Assembly: GCA_013399855.1 (NCBI GenBank)
Contig: VXAY01000767.1
Span: 676,110-740,109, forward strand
Length of the DNA stretch: 64,000 nt
Direction of reading: 5' to 3'
Source of the DNA: Oxyruncus cristatus
Lineage: Eukaryota > Chordata > Aves > Passeriformes > Cotingidae
Shown here: positions 52,346 through 64,000 of the stretch, piece after piece
Position numbering within the stretch: position 1 is the stretch's first letter
Layout: every line of letters begins with the position of its first letter
Notes under the pieces: model-generated
Told to the model about the DNA's origin: nothing
Databases searched by the model: none
What the model saw: the letters and a program-made list of their open reading frames with translations, nothing else
Position numbers and translations under genes: made by a program

Positions 52346-54270
52346 ACTTTCTTCCAGTTCTTGAAAGGATGAGTTATTTATAGCAGTAGCACAATCTAGA
52401 TAGGATTGTTTTTGTCATTCCTCCTCATAATTATGCCTCCTGAGTTCAGAATCTGACTGATGATGCCCTCACATATTATGAGACAGATAATTCTGCCAGT
52501 TTAAGACAAGTTTGTGTTATGAAGAGATATTTTCATCAAAATAATTTCACTTGCAATCACTTCAAATCTAGTTTTAACAATCCTGAGGGATTCAGAGAAA
52601 ATATGGTTCTGTTAACTAGTAGCATTGCCAAATCTTTATAAGACCATTTTTATTATATTAAGTTTTCAGTAAGCCCTTCTTTGTCCTCTGCTGAAACTAC
52701 GTGTTTAATTTAGTGGGTTTAGTGAGACTAAAATGTTCCCTTCCTTTTTAGATTTCTTTAAAGGTCTTCATGGCCTATTTGACTAATTATAATTATTCAT
52801 AAATCATCACGGGTAAAAACCAAGCAATGAAGCTTCATCTCTTACTGAGAATTTACTTTTACAGAATAAAGATTAAAAAAAGCATTTCACCCTGTTTTCC
52901 ATCCTAGTCTGGACAGCTAATAAGAGTCACAAGGAAGATTCTCCCCTCCCAGTGCTGTGCATCTGAAGAAATTTAGCACTGGTAGGGCTACCCCAGAGGA
53001 AAGGTGATGGCACTAAAAGGAGAATCCAACCCTGAGTACCAAACTCCTCTGCACAGAGGCAGCTGGCAGCTTCCAGCTGCCCATGAAAGATGCAGGTGGA
53101 AGACTATTCTCTCAGGCAGCATGAAAGGGAGGCCAGATTCCCCTGATAGAAGCCATGTGAGAGAGGAGACAATGAGCTGGGCGCACTTTCCAGTTCTGCT
53201 TCCCCTTCTCCAAGCACACCCCAGTGGTAGCATCCCCATGGCCGCGCGCTGCCAGGGTGCACTGGGGGCATTCAGAGCAGAATTTGTTCCCCAGGACACA
53301 GCATTTGCCCCCGACGATGCAGAATTTGTAGTGTTTGAAAACTGCTTCCTTTTTTTAACCGGGGCTACAAACCCAGGTTTGACTCTTCATCTCTACTTGC
53401 ACAATAACCTGCATTTGGTCTCAACATGTTCATGGCCTGAAATCGGCGTCTTTGTTCATTTCTTGATAAAAAAAAACTACAGCGAAGCAAAAAGATTTTT
53501 ATTTTAATCACCTAAAAGGAGGCTGATATCTATGCTACTTTTTATCTGTAAAAAAAGTCTCCAGGTAATAGGTCAGTCACATAATAGAAAAGCTATTGAT
53601 ATATTTTAATGCACAGTCAAACCTTAGAAAAGGGCTGAGATTTACCGGCCGACATTCCTGAACTTGTATTGACTAAACAGCCAGTTATTTTTTAATAGCC
53701 ATCATGTGTCCTTTTTTTCCTCCCATCTTCGGGCTCCAATTTTGTTATTTCAGACAGTAATGTTGGCAGCATAATGTTCACAAAACTATTGCAGCCTTAA
53801 ATAAATCTATAACATGCCACCATTTCTATATAAACTGTGAAAGAAGCCTACTCCATCTGATATGAAAATCCTGGCATTCCTAAGCCTTATTTATGTGATA
53901 GTGACAGAGGTCATTTCACTCCTCGAGGCACAGCCATCTATAAATTATAGTGGCTCACTGTGAGTAATGAGTTATGGAAAGAAAGAAAGGTGTTTAGAAG
54001 AAAACTGTGCAGATTTTGCCCAGCACAGCAATCCAAAAGTTCACACGGTGAGGAGCAATTGCCACTGTACATAAACCATAATGAACACTGTAAAATAAGA
54101 GTGTTTAAGCAAAACCAGCCTTTCTGAGCTCTGTGATAGAAGTGGCTGCTTTGCATGGAACTCTGCAACAGCAGAAGATAATGCCCCAGACAAAAAAAGA
54201 AAAATTGTAAATTACTGCTTCAATATATAAAATCTCTATTTTTCCCACACAAGGGAAAAGGTGTGAAACT

Positions 54271-54411
54271 TCATAGAATGGTTTGGATTGGAAGAGACCC
54301 CAAAGATCTTCCAGCTCCAACCCCTCTGTCATGGGCAGGGACACCTTCCACTAGACCAAACTGCTACAAGCCACATCCACCCTGGCCTTGAACACCTCCA
54401 GTGATGGGGAA
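54271..54411 (-). mobile_element. CR1 LINE fragment (3' end, about 140 bp)
   Basis: TCATAGAATGGTTTGGATTGGAAGAGACCCCAAAGATCTTCCAGCTCCAACCCCTCTGTCATGGGCAGGGACACCTTCCACTAGACCA, then CTGGCCTTGAACACCTCCAGTGATGGGG. This is nearly the reverse complement of the avian CR1 3' consensus, so a fairly young copy. Antisense to VWDE and 5'-truncated. Confidence 0.93.
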
Positions 54412-57400
54412 AGAGATCCTACTATCCTATTGTTCTTCGTGCTAAAGTCAGATCTTACAGAGCACTTACTCTTCATCTCTCAGGGAAATGGGATCTTTGT
54501 CTCATTACCAGCACTTCTAATAGAAGAGGTCCCTTTTCAGCTCATGGGAGAGAAGAAGCTGCTGATCCCCTGCAGAAGCCCATACCAGATGATGGATCCA
54601 GTACACTTATTGCACCTAGCTCAGATGGAGAATCCCTGGCATACGGGCTCATAAATGTTAAAACATACTAAGTCTATACCTATGTATATACTCAAGCACT
54701 TAGAAGGCCATATTTAGGATTTGCCCCTTCACCTTTCCCAAAAATAATAAGCTCTAAGCTTACAAACCCCCAGCCAGCACCAATACGCAGCATTTCTCCT
54801 CTTCAATTACTTCATGCTCTTGGCACAGCCCTCAAACTGACTCAGACCTTTCCACTTCACAGTTCATTCTACACTGGCACCTGAACTGCTAAGTGCCAGA
54901 GTGGCATTCCCCCCACTTAAATTCTAATCCCCTCCCAGCCACTGGACTTGTCAAAATCAACAGCAGAAATAGGAAGACCTGCTTGTTTGCAGGTCACACC
55001 CGAGTTTACAATTTCAGGTAGAAAATTAGGAGCATCCCCGCAGAAACAGAACTCTGGGTGAACTTGAACAGAGCTTTTAAAGCAGAAAGGGTCAGAGAGT
55101 TGATGAGCAAAACTCTGCAGATGATAAAACACCTTACTACTACCCTGGGAAAATTTCCTTCCTTAGCAGAATAATGACCCACACTCAGCTTCCACACACT
55201 GTTTGGACATTTGACAACTGGGAAGAGCTGCCTTCGTTATATACAGCGAGTAACAAAGTGAGCAGAGCTGGACTCCCGCAGTGTCAGGTCACGCTGCTGC
55301 ACCAGCTCCCTCCCTTCCGCAGCCAACGGCCCCTCACAGGGAGCAATTTGTGTTCTAAAGCTTTAAGGTCTAGTTCATTAATTAAATCAAAGTCAGAGAC
55401 TCCCTCCTTTCCCCTTCCTGCTAAACCTTCTGGAAAGCCTTTCCAGAAACTTTGTTCCTGCACCTTTCTGCAAATACCTACAGCCAGATCATTTCCTCAA
55501 GCTAATGAGAAATATTTTTCTTTTCCTCTGGCTTCCCTGGAAATGTCATCCTTCAGTTCTGCTCATCCTTTGCTCTTTTCATCAAGGCTATAAACCACAG
55601 CTCCCTCCCACACACGCTCCCAGCAGAGTGGAGACTCCAGGTTTTTCTAACCCCGGCCCATTAGTGTTTAATGGAGCAGGCAATGGCAGCTCCTGTGCCT
55701 TGACAGCCATCGGGAGACACCTTTCACCCGGCGTGATGATTCCCTGCCCAACCCTCCAGCTGCAAGCCATGAGTGCTACTGAGTGACTCTCACCCTTGCA
55801 GCCCCTGCATGCCTTCTGATATGGGTGATGTAGCTACAGGGTAGATCCAACCCTGGAGTTAATAATCACCCCCAGTTCGGGCATCTGCATCTTCCCAGGA
55901 GCATCCAGACTTCCCTGCTCAGTGAACAGGAAGAAGTAGGTAACGCTAAGTGGTACCTTGTGTTAAGAAGGGAGCTTTCCACAGGTGGAGGACATAAATT
56001 ACTAACTGGATCAGCATCCTTGAATTCCCACACCTCTGAGGAGATTGTCCTGATCAGGAAAGTGCCTCCATCTACCTCTTAATCCAGACTTTCCACTCCT
56101 ACTGAGGTGTCCCTGGCTCTATGTGGGCTTTGAATGATCACTACCAGTAGAAGCAAATATTTCAGCTTTAAGCCATTGCTGTTGTCACTGTCTGGCCTCT
56201 GTCACCACAATGTAGCTCAAGTGCTTGCTGGAGAGACAGCAAAAGGGTAGCTGGCCCACCTGGCTGTGAGCTGCACATGTCCTGCCCTTCCCAAGAGAGT
56301 GTCCCACCCGCAGGACACAGGCTGCACTAGGAGAGGAAGCAGGGACTGCAGGTGGGGACTGTCACTTGAACACGACGGTTTTCTCTGGTGGCTTTTCAGG
56401 TAAAACTTTCAAGCCATCCTGATGGGCAGGCACAAAACCGGTAGTCCCATGTGCCAGCTCTTCCCGTTTTGGGGACAAGTGCCCTTGCCCTTGAGACAAC
56501 TGTGGAGATGGGTGGTGGCACCACTTCTGCCAGTGCTTTGAGAAGCATGCGCCTGAGGCTGGCATCTTTCTGAGAGCTCCTGAAATTATTTTTGGCAAAC
56601 CCAGGAGCCTTCACAGGTACTGATGAGCAGAGATGGGTTTTGAGCACACGGGTAGCTCCTCTTTGGCCTCTAGGAGCCCAACCCCTTGTATGAGCACAGT
56701 GGGAGAGGCTGATGAAAGAGGAGCCATGGCAATGTTGGGCGTGCTGGCAAACATCCCCCTCCATGCCCCAGCCTGCACTCCCCACACTACATGTAGAATT
56801 AATTACAGGCACAGGAAAAGGTGAGATTGGAGGCATTTTTATGGTCAAAATAAGTATAAACAACTGATTTTGAGGATTTTTGAACTCTGAAAGCTATGGG
56901 GGAAAACATCCATATTTTAACATGCACGTTTTGTTAGGGAGAAATTTGCTGGAGGCGGTGACAGGTCCTAGGAATAAAATATTCTTCCAAAGTATTTCTC
57001 AGAGCTACCTGACCCTCACCAAATTAATAACTGAAGTATTCTGCTTTTGGCTAAATAAACTGCTCATGGGGATCATGCCAAAATGGGAAGGAACCTGTTT
57101 GAGTTCATGGAAAGGGGGAAATCTGCTCCAATGCACAGGAAAGGAGACACATCTTGGACTAAAAGGGCCTTTTTTAATCAGAATTTTCTGCCTAGAAGTA
57201 GTTTTCTGCCCTATGGAAAGTTCTGCCAGCACAAGGGGAAAAGGGAGAAGCCCATGCTGAGAAGAAATCCAGTCATCCTGTCTGAGAGTACCCTTACATT
57301 TCTGTCCCTTTAAAAGGGATGATGAAAAATAATAATTTGATTTTTTTAACAGATCCTGTGAGTTTGTGGAAAAATACTGCCTAAGTTGTCACAGCCATCA

Positions 57401-57545
57401 GCATACTGCTGTCAGTGATGCTTTTATCTCTTTGCTTTAAAAAGGCTGCATCCTGAGATGGGTGGAGGGTGGTGGGGGGAGAAAAAGAGAAAGAAAAAGT
57501 TGATTACTGAAGTGGAGAAAAAAGAGCTAGTATTTAGCTGAAGGC

Positions 57546-57562
57546 AAAAAAAAAAAAAAAAA
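57546..57562. repeat. Poly(A) tract of 17
   Basis: Seventeen A in a row, followed by CACGACGAAAAACC. No retroposed gene is recognised before it. Confidence 0.8.
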
Positions 57563-59452
57563 CACGACGAAAAACCTCCACAGAATGACTACCATCATAA
57601 TTATGTGACAAACTGTCAACCTGTAGCTTGGTAGCCGATGAACACCTCTGCTGATTGTGAAGCATGCACCTCACAAGGTAAAGGTACTACAAGGGGAGGA
57701 ATGATACAAAAGACAGAAATGAAATGTAGCTTGTGACGGCTGTCAATGCATATTGAGTTTGTAAAGTTTGTGCTAATCTCCAAAAGCACTGAAGATCTCT
57801 AAGGGTGCTGAAGACAGAGCTGGGATGGACTGATAGTCTAAGAATATTTCAGTGTATCATTACGGAGTAAATTTTTGAGTGCTTTATCAATAAAATAGAC
57901 CTCTAAAATATATATGGGAAGAAATACAACAGGGCTGGGTTCTGATGTGTCCCAGAATGTCACTTTGGGGAAGATCACCAGGTCGATGTCTTCGTCGGTG
58001 CTGGGCATCCTCGTGCATGCCCCTGCTGCCTGTCGTTACAGCTTCCTGCCTGGCACGAATGCTCCACATGGAATGCTCAGAGGGAGGCCTTAGTGTGAAT
58101 ATTTTTGGTTGAAAGCACTGAAGCCAAAAGAGCAAAGAGCCCAGCGAGAGCAAATATAGTGTCTGCACTGCAGATACATATAATCTGCTCCACAAGCTCT
58201 GCAAGGGGATCAGTATTAGTTAGTTTTTGGTAGGGGGAATATGTGTTATCTGAGCTCTTTTTCTGTTGTCACCACCTTGTCAGAGCCCGATTTTGCAGCC
58301 TCTCCCTGTGGCAGCTGCAGGAGAAGCTGCAGGAGGATGATCAACACTTGCCTTCTGCCTTCCCAGCAGAAGAACTGTTTTGCAAAGTCTGTAAGCTGCA
58401 CACGAGCCTCTAGGGAATGATTGGAGATAATAAATATCTAATGATAACAGGGGCTTATTACCTTGAGGAGACAACAACTTGCTCTACTTGGGAGGTAAAC
58501 TGGCTAACTATGAAATATCTGAGGAGTTTTAGCTGTAAAGTACCTCTGTGAGGTGAGGTCTGAGTCTGTTTTTCCCCAGTACACCCAGTATGACCTCAAG
58601 GCTTCCATCTCATTAATGTAACAAATGTCACCATTTTCACCGGGCCAAACTGGCTGGAGCTGTCTGCAAAAGAGTGAGAAAAATGGTGAAGGTAAAAATA
58701 TCCCAAAAGGCACATAAGCCTGGGACTGACCTGGGCTGGAAATAATCCACTTGAACGGCCCAGAAAACACTTGTCTTTCCCCGTAGCCCTGCAAACGACT
58801 CTGTATTGCTGGTGGGCAATTTCTGTTGTGCACAAATGGATGTGGGAAGAAGATTCTTCAGTTTGATGGTAATGAAGAGGGATTTTTAGGGTGTTAAAAG
58901 AACTATTCCAGGTTGCTGTGCAACTCATGCCCATATGACCACAGGAATCTGGGAATATCCTGGGTTTGAGCCTGTTTCGTAGCTGGTGATCATGAGGGTC
59001 ATGACTGAGCCAGCATGTAAGAGCTACTAAGATCAGCATGTTCAGTGAATGATGCTGGAAAATCCACCCAAAGGAGTTTAGCACAATGGAAAAAAACATG
59101 GATTGGTCCAGTTTTTCCTCATGGGTTACTTGAGGTTTGAAAAAAAGGCAGTAACTATAAATATGTCTTCTGACTGTTTGTAATCTGATTTCATATGTCA
59201 CAATCTGTTAGGCCATTTCCAGGAAGAGGCCCAAAAAAATATTTAGAACTACAGTCTCAGAGTCTATTGTCATATGCTTTAAGAAAAAAAATCTGTATTT
59301 TAATCTTATGATCCTAGAAATGATTTTAGCAATTTGGTTTCTCTGAAACCAATGAAACATTAAGATGGCAGATGGTGTGCGGGCTCAGCAGAGATAAAGG
59401 CTATGTGACTGTGTTAGGAATAAAACATACGTGTCCTGGTACATTGTGTTTT

Positions 59453-59465
59453 GGGGGGGGGGGGG
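59453..59465. repeat. Poly(G) run of 13 with nearby G tract
   Basis: Thirteen G in a row, then TTTTGGGGG at 59466-59474. Such a run is rare in an AT-rich intron. It could form a G-quadruplex on the + strand and is a likely place for sequencing length errors. Confidence 0.85.
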
Positions 59466-60053
59466 TTTTGGGGGAATTTTCATTTTCCTTTTTTTTTCTT
59501 TTATTATATAAACCTTGTAGGCACATCTGCATCATGTTTTCTAATGCAATAAAGGGGGAAAAAAAGGAACTTCTTATGTTGCTGACACAATTTCTGAGAC
59601 TGGATAACTGTCAAAATAATTTAAATTTTAAAATAAACTGCTTACAAACACAGTACAGAGAGAGGATATTTGATTCCACGGATAGTCTGAAGTCTGGAAT
59701 CCCAAGGGCAAATGTCTTAATCCTGACAGTAACATCTGTGAACTACGTAATTCTCCCTAAGTAAAATGAGTTAAAATCACAAACCAAGGTACTTGAAGAA
59801 CTGCAGAAGAAAACTGCATTGTAATTATTCAGTGCTATTAATTGTTGAGACAAAAGTCTATGTTTCTTTGCTTATTAAATGAATCAAAAAATCTTCCAAA
59901 TCTCAAAATTTATACATAAAGCCTAAGTCCTCGTAACATATTTCAACAGCAGAAAGAAATCTTAACAACTCTGAGCAACAGGAAGATGCATAATTACACG
60001 AATGTTATTCAAGAAATGTTGTATAGCATGTGTTGTTTATTTATTTATTACAG

Positions 60054-60143
60054 GTCTTTTGCACTGTCACAGCTTTTACAAGGGACACTCCTGAGCAGCA
60101 GTCATTGCCTGAGGACAGCAAAGGTTTCTATGCTGGGATTAAG
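60054..60143 (+). CDS. VWDE: VWDE coding exon 5: beta-rich region, middle
   Basis: Encodes residues 249-278, exactly 30 codons, phase 0 in and out. The acceptor is TTATTTATTACAG|GTC and the donor AAG|GTAATG. The peptide is VFCTVTAFTRDTPEQQSLPE followed by DSKGFYAGIK. C251 lies in a strand-like V-F-C-T-V-T-A-F and could pair with C195 in exon 4. The short size and lack of stop would make it easy to miss; support comes from matching phases on both sides and the family resemblance of the FxAGIK end. It follows exon 4's ...LRLGDT, giving a smooth beta-strand pattern. Confidence 0.9.
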
Positions 60144-61408
60144 GTAATGCTGATGGCCCTGAATTAATGACTAGGGAACATTTATGCAGCCTCTGAAAAT
60201 CAGGACGCAGAAACGTAAGTCCTGATCATCATAACCAGGGCTGCTTTTATGTTCTCTTTGAGAGAATGACTTTTAGTTTGTCGGTAAAACATCTTAAAAC
60301 ACCCATCAGCACCATGAGTACACTAACGCATCCCAAAGATGAGCAAACTTACACGTTATAGTGAGTGTGCCCCTACGTTCTCTGGTGGTTTGATGGGAAG
60401 ACACACCTACAAACCTGCAAGGATGCAGAATTTTGTTGTAACTAAACCAGAACAAACGGAGACCAAAAATTATATTCTATCCATCATCTTCTCATGGTCG
60501 CGTTACGAAATCGAAACTGCTGAAGATAAATTCACAGTGAGTGCAAGAACCGGGTCTAATCCCATTCAGGGATTAGGCTGTCAGCCTGGCAGTCCAGGAG
60601 ATTCTGAGGTCTTCTGAGTATCTAAGCTTCGTGCCTCCGTGAATGGTGTTTGAAAAATCTGACTGCCCATTCTGTGTGATATTTGAAGAATGGTTTCTGA
60701 GGTTTTGGGGTTTTTTTGTTTTGAAATGTCAGAATTTCCCAGAGAAATTCCCATTTCTGACTAGCCCTGAGTGCTGTTTCTGGTCTTTCTCTGGGAGAAG
60801 AGACGGACAGACATGACAAAACCTGAGCACTCTCACTGGCACACAGGCCCTTGAATCTGTAATATATTACATGTGGAGAAATCCCTCTTCCTGCCATAGT
60901 AGGGAAGGGGAGTGGTCAAAAATTGCACTTTCTTTGTACCTCTCACAGACTACAAATATAGAGTCCATGCCCATGAGGTTATGCCATACTTTATGCCATG
61001 GTATTTCTCCCAGTCAATTGGAATAGAAGGTCTTTTAAACCATGGATATTAAAAATTAATAAATTCTACAGTATCATGATATTTTCGGGCTAATGAAAGC
61101 CTGGTTTGAGATTTGGAGATAAGAAACAATTACACTATATATGGAAACTACAAACATTTTCTGAATTGCCAAGAATTTTAAAGTATATTAACAACAAGTT
61201 TACCTTAGAATGTTGAAGATCATTACTACAAAATCATTATTATTATTAAAAGGATTATGATAAAGATTATTATTATTTTGCAAGCAATTATACATCTTCA
61301 CAATTGATCAAAACCACTTAAAATTTCATAGATATCAAGCATCGTCTAATTAATCTGTCATCTGTCTTGCCTGTCAAAATTATCTTAAAATTGTTTCCTT
61401 CTTTCCAG
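60144..61408 (+). other. VWDE intron 5 (1.3 kb)
   Basis: From GTAATG at 60144 to TTGTTTCCTTCTTTCCAG ending at 61408. It is AT-rich, with a degenerate ATT repeat at 61234-61277. No other feature seen. Confidence 0.88.
61234..61277. repeat. Degenerate (ATT)n repeat
   Basis: CATTATTATTATT and, after an interruption, GATTATTATTATTTT, within intron 5. A decaying trinucleotide microsatellite. Confidence 0.65.
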
Positions 61409-61544
61409 TTTTTACCAGAATCACTACAAATCGCAGAGGATGGCAAAGAGCATGTTTTGACTGTTCTGAGCACGGTACCCATTGCCTGTCCTGGGCAGGA
61501 TGACTCCTGCAAAATTACTTTGCAGCTAAGTTCAGAGGATTTGG
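61409..61544 (+). CDS. VWDE: VWDE coding exon 6: beta-rich region, end
   Basis: Encodes residues 279-323 plus one base. The acceptor TCCTTCTTTCCAG|TTT has a good pyrimidine tract, and the donor TTGG|GTAAGA is strong. The peptide is [20 protein letters not shown], then [20 protein letters not shown] and SSEDL. The 'ISEDGKEH.LT..STVPI.C' pattern and the pair C305/C312 are, as I recall, a VWDE feature just before the VWD domain. Phase 0 in, phase 1 out. The last residue before the split codon is Leu323. The next exon is not visible unless it begins at 63997. Confidence 0.92.
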
Positions 61545-63996
61545 GTAAGAGTTTTACACATTGGCATCAAATCAATGGGATTACTTTTTCCAAAATTTAA
61601 GTTACAATGGATTCTAATAGAAAATATGATATGTAAATTATAACAAAGGGCAGAAGCCATAAAATCAACAAACCAGGACATATATCTACCTGCAAAATAA
61701 AACAGCCGATAACATTAGAGGGGTTTTTGAGGAAAAAACCCTCAAAACCATAAAACTGACTAGCAATAACCTGAACAGTAATCTGTTGAGATTTATGGAT
61801 GAAATAACTGTGAGTAGAAGAACTTATTTTAAATTCCAGGAGTGTAAAATTCTATTTTAAATTTTTTTGTAATAGCAATGTTCTGAGGTAGAATAATTTC
61901 ATTAATTATCAATAAAAAGCTCCTGTACTGATTTATTATTCAGTGAATGCATACTGAAGCCTTTTTCTTGCTTCTAGTTTTTTCTAATTTAATATATAGT
62001 GAAAAAATAATTCTTATGCTTATATATTATTTGTTTTCTAAACTTTTTTTTTTTTTATTAAAAACCTTGACAAAGTCACTTAGAAACTCTTGCCCTTTTA
62101 TTCAGTAAATGATTTCCTCAGGTCAATCCTGAATACCCTTGCTATTTACTTTCCATTTGCACCATATAAAACACGCAAGCCTTTTCATAACAAGGCACTT
62201 ACTTTTCTCTTCCATAAGTGACTCAATGAGAGAAGCATTCAGAGATAAGATTACATCTGCAGTTTCTCTACCCACAAAAAGCCAGCTCTAAAAAATTTTG
62301 GCAACTCCCAGATAGTTCCTGATATTTTTTCTCTGTTTAAATCCCTTTCCTAACTCCCCTCGTCATCAGCCAAGTGCTTAGACAGAAGGAAAAGAAAGTC
62401 ATTCAAATGGTATCATAACACAATGATCTTAAACTGAGCAGCACCTTATGGTTCCAGCAGCTGTGTTGGCTCTGGTGCGTGGAGAGCTTTGCATTTCTCC
62501 ATGACTCTGTTCTGCATATTGCTCTTGGCTTAGAGTCTGTGCTGGTCCATCAGGAAAACATCCACTGAGCTCATGGGAACAGATTTTCTTAGATATTGAG
62601 GCAGCAAAGATCCTGCTCATATTGAGGGATTGAGGATGTCGAGGCTGGTGGGCGGTGCAACATCCCCACAGAGTCCAAGTAACTTAGACACTGACTGCCA
62701 GGGGAATCAAGTAAGAATTAGTCCCAGTCAAGGTCATTGCTTTTAACTCACAGTTTCTTAGGCATCGATAAAGCCTTTTAAAATCTCACTGACACTGAAA
62801 GCAGAGAGTCCAGGAGCTCTCAAATGGGGGAGGCTGAGCTTGATAGATCGGACTGAGACCGACCTCTTGCCACGGGCTTCTCCAATTCCCCAGTGTGCAC
62901 TGGACTGGAAGAAAGAGAGGATACAAGATTTGCAGAAGCAGCTCTATTTTCAGGCTGTCAATGGGCTTGATGTGTTGGTGCCAAGAGGTGCCAGGATGGA
63001 GGCACAACTCATCCAATTAACTAATCTTTGAAGGAAGTTGTCACTGAAGTGGAAAATTTCTGTTAGTTTCAATTAACTCATTTCTGCGGCTTAAACCAAA
63101 CCCAGCTCTAGCCCCTGGTTGCTCCATCCTAAGGCTGTTTCCTTGGATGACACTCAGGCTGTTTATGATCAGTTGAGCTGTCTATATATACTTAAGGTTG
63201 AGTATGTGGGTTGGATGTTTGCATAACCACGTTTGTTTTGAGCCTTTATTGTCTTTAAGCTCCATTAGTTTACCTGAAGGAACACCGTGGGCTTCTGAAA
63301 AATGTAGTGTTGGCCACAGTGCTGTAAATTAAAAATAAAACCCATTTTAGTTAAAATTTCTTTATACCAAATGAAATAACTGACAAGCTCTTTTTCTGAC
63401 TGAATCCATATAACAACACGGTTGTGTTAATTATGGAGGGAATAAGTGATAAGAAAGCTAATTACAAGCACAGAAATATCTCTCCAAGTTCAGACAGTAT
63501 CATAATGAATGCAAAGGCACAGCAAAGCCACTGGAGTTCAGCTTCTTTAAAGTTTATCATTACTATTTTGACAAGATGGTTTTCTTTGATTTTAAACTTT
63601 TTCTCTGGCTTGTGAGCACAACTCATGGGGCTGTAATGGCAATAACTATTCCTCATGGAAACCTCCAATTTAATTGAATCAAGAGCCTTGAATATGAGCC
63701 AAGACTTTTCTATAAGATGTGAGGTGAGGCAGCCTTTAAGGATTTGATATGAGAGATAATACTAATATCTGTAGATTTTAGTTCAGTTCCTATAGTACTC
63801 TACATGGTTAATTTAAATTATATTTCATAAGACTTTTCCATAAGGAATAAAACATTGATTATTTGATTGTGTTAGAAATGTCATCTTAAAATACCCTAAT
63901 GCCACCTCTATAAATTATTAAGCAATTCTACAAATGGGAGAAATTATATGAAAATCACTTTTTTTAATATCAGAAAATCACTTATTTTCATCTCAG
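61545..63996 (+). other. VWDE intron 6 (at least 2.45 kb, right end uncertain)
   Basis: Starts at the donor GTAAGA (61545). Contents are AT-rich with a T-run (about 62045-62057). No repeat family or exon is recognised. Frames such as 62840-63031 (63 codons) lack exon-like splice sites and look like chance. The intron may end at the AG at 63995-63996. Confidence 0.6.
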
Positions 63997-64000
63997 TTTA
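63981..64000 (+). other. VWDE: Possible acceptor of VWDE exon 7 at the window edge
   Basis: The last 20 bases read CTTATTTTCATCTCAGTTTA. A pyrimidine-rich stretch and CAG form a good 3' splice site, giving an exon start at 63997. Exon 6 ends in phase 1, so the first bases would complete a G-T-T codon. Only four bases of the exon would be in the window, so it cannot be confirmed here. Confidence 0.25.

Larger units (their letters stand above)
50358..60053 (+). other. VWDE intron 4 (9.7 kb)
   Basis: From GTAAAG at 50358 to the acceptor TTATTTATTACAG ending at 60053. It holds the largest CR1 copy (51217-52345), a short CR1 (54271-54411), a poly(A) run (57546-57562) and a 13-G run (59453-59465). 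The stretch 55170-56850 is GC-richer than average and carries several open frames, but none has recognisable domains. The rest is ordinary AT-rich intron. Confidence 0.8.

Noticed and set aside
52988..53507. Overlapping frames of 103 (minus) and 167 (plus) codons
   Set aside because: No domain, GC-richer patch open on both strands, no splice or promoter signals that fit a gene.
55174..55786. Plus-strand frames of 139 and 93 codons in a GC-richer patch of intron 4
   Set aside because: Overlapping in different frames, Ser/Pro/Leu-rich and without any domain; exon 4 to exon 5 phases leave no need for an extra exon.
56396..56863. 155-codon minus-strand frame in intron 4
   Set aside because: The translation shows no known family and the plus strand is open too; no support for an antisense gene.
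62840..63031. 63-codon frame considered as VWDE exon 7
   Set aside because: There is no good acceptor/donor pair in the phase required by exon 6, and the peptide does not resemble a VWD domain.

Overview
The window looks like avian nuclear DNA. It is mostly non-coding, AT-rich and scattered with simple repeats. It carries several CR1 retrotransposon pieces of the type common in bird genomes, with the reverse complement of the familiar ATTCTATGA-type 3' end, plus weaker traces of ancient MIR-like SINEs. No bacterial, plasmid or viral gene organisation is visible.

One gene explains the coding content: the 5' third or so of a multi-exon gene on the + strand, which I identify as VWDE (von Willebrand factor D and EGF domains, a large secreted protein). 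Six coding exons can be joined with intact GT/AG sites and matching phases: 291-387, 37768-37952, 47311-47539, 50125-50357, 60054-60143 and 61409-61544. Together they give 970 coding bases, or 323 codons plus one base. They encode a signal peptide, a cysteine-rich D8C domain (eight cysteines, residues 92-168) and a beta-rich linker region (about 171-323) that precedes the VWD domain. The VWD and EGF exons must lie beyond position 64000. A good 3' splice site ends at 63996, so the next exon may start four bases before the window ends.

Layout: 1-290 is 5' UTR or proximal promoter. Intron 1 (388-37767, 37.4 kb) is the main non-coding block and holds an imperfect CT-rich minisatellite, three short CR1 fragments, an old sense-strand CR1 relic and a 24-bp exact direct repeat near 35.9 kb. 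Intron 2 (37953-47310) holds two MIR-like relics and a perfect CRE palindrome. Intron 3 (47540-50124) holds a long A/C-rich tract. Intron 4 (50358-60053) holds the largest CR1 copy and a 13-G run. Introns 5 and 6 are short or partial and AT-rich.

I see no convincing second gene. Long open frames in the introns (up to about 200 codons) lack recognisable domains and are treated as chance or unidentified. The most interesting observations are the CR1 copy that appears to join an ORF1 esterase end to an ORF2 reverse-transcriptase end, the 24-bp direct repeat in an AT-rich block upstream of exon 2, a perfect 12-bp inverted repeat at 9.3 kb, and the uncharacterised region between the D8C and VWD domains of VWDE.
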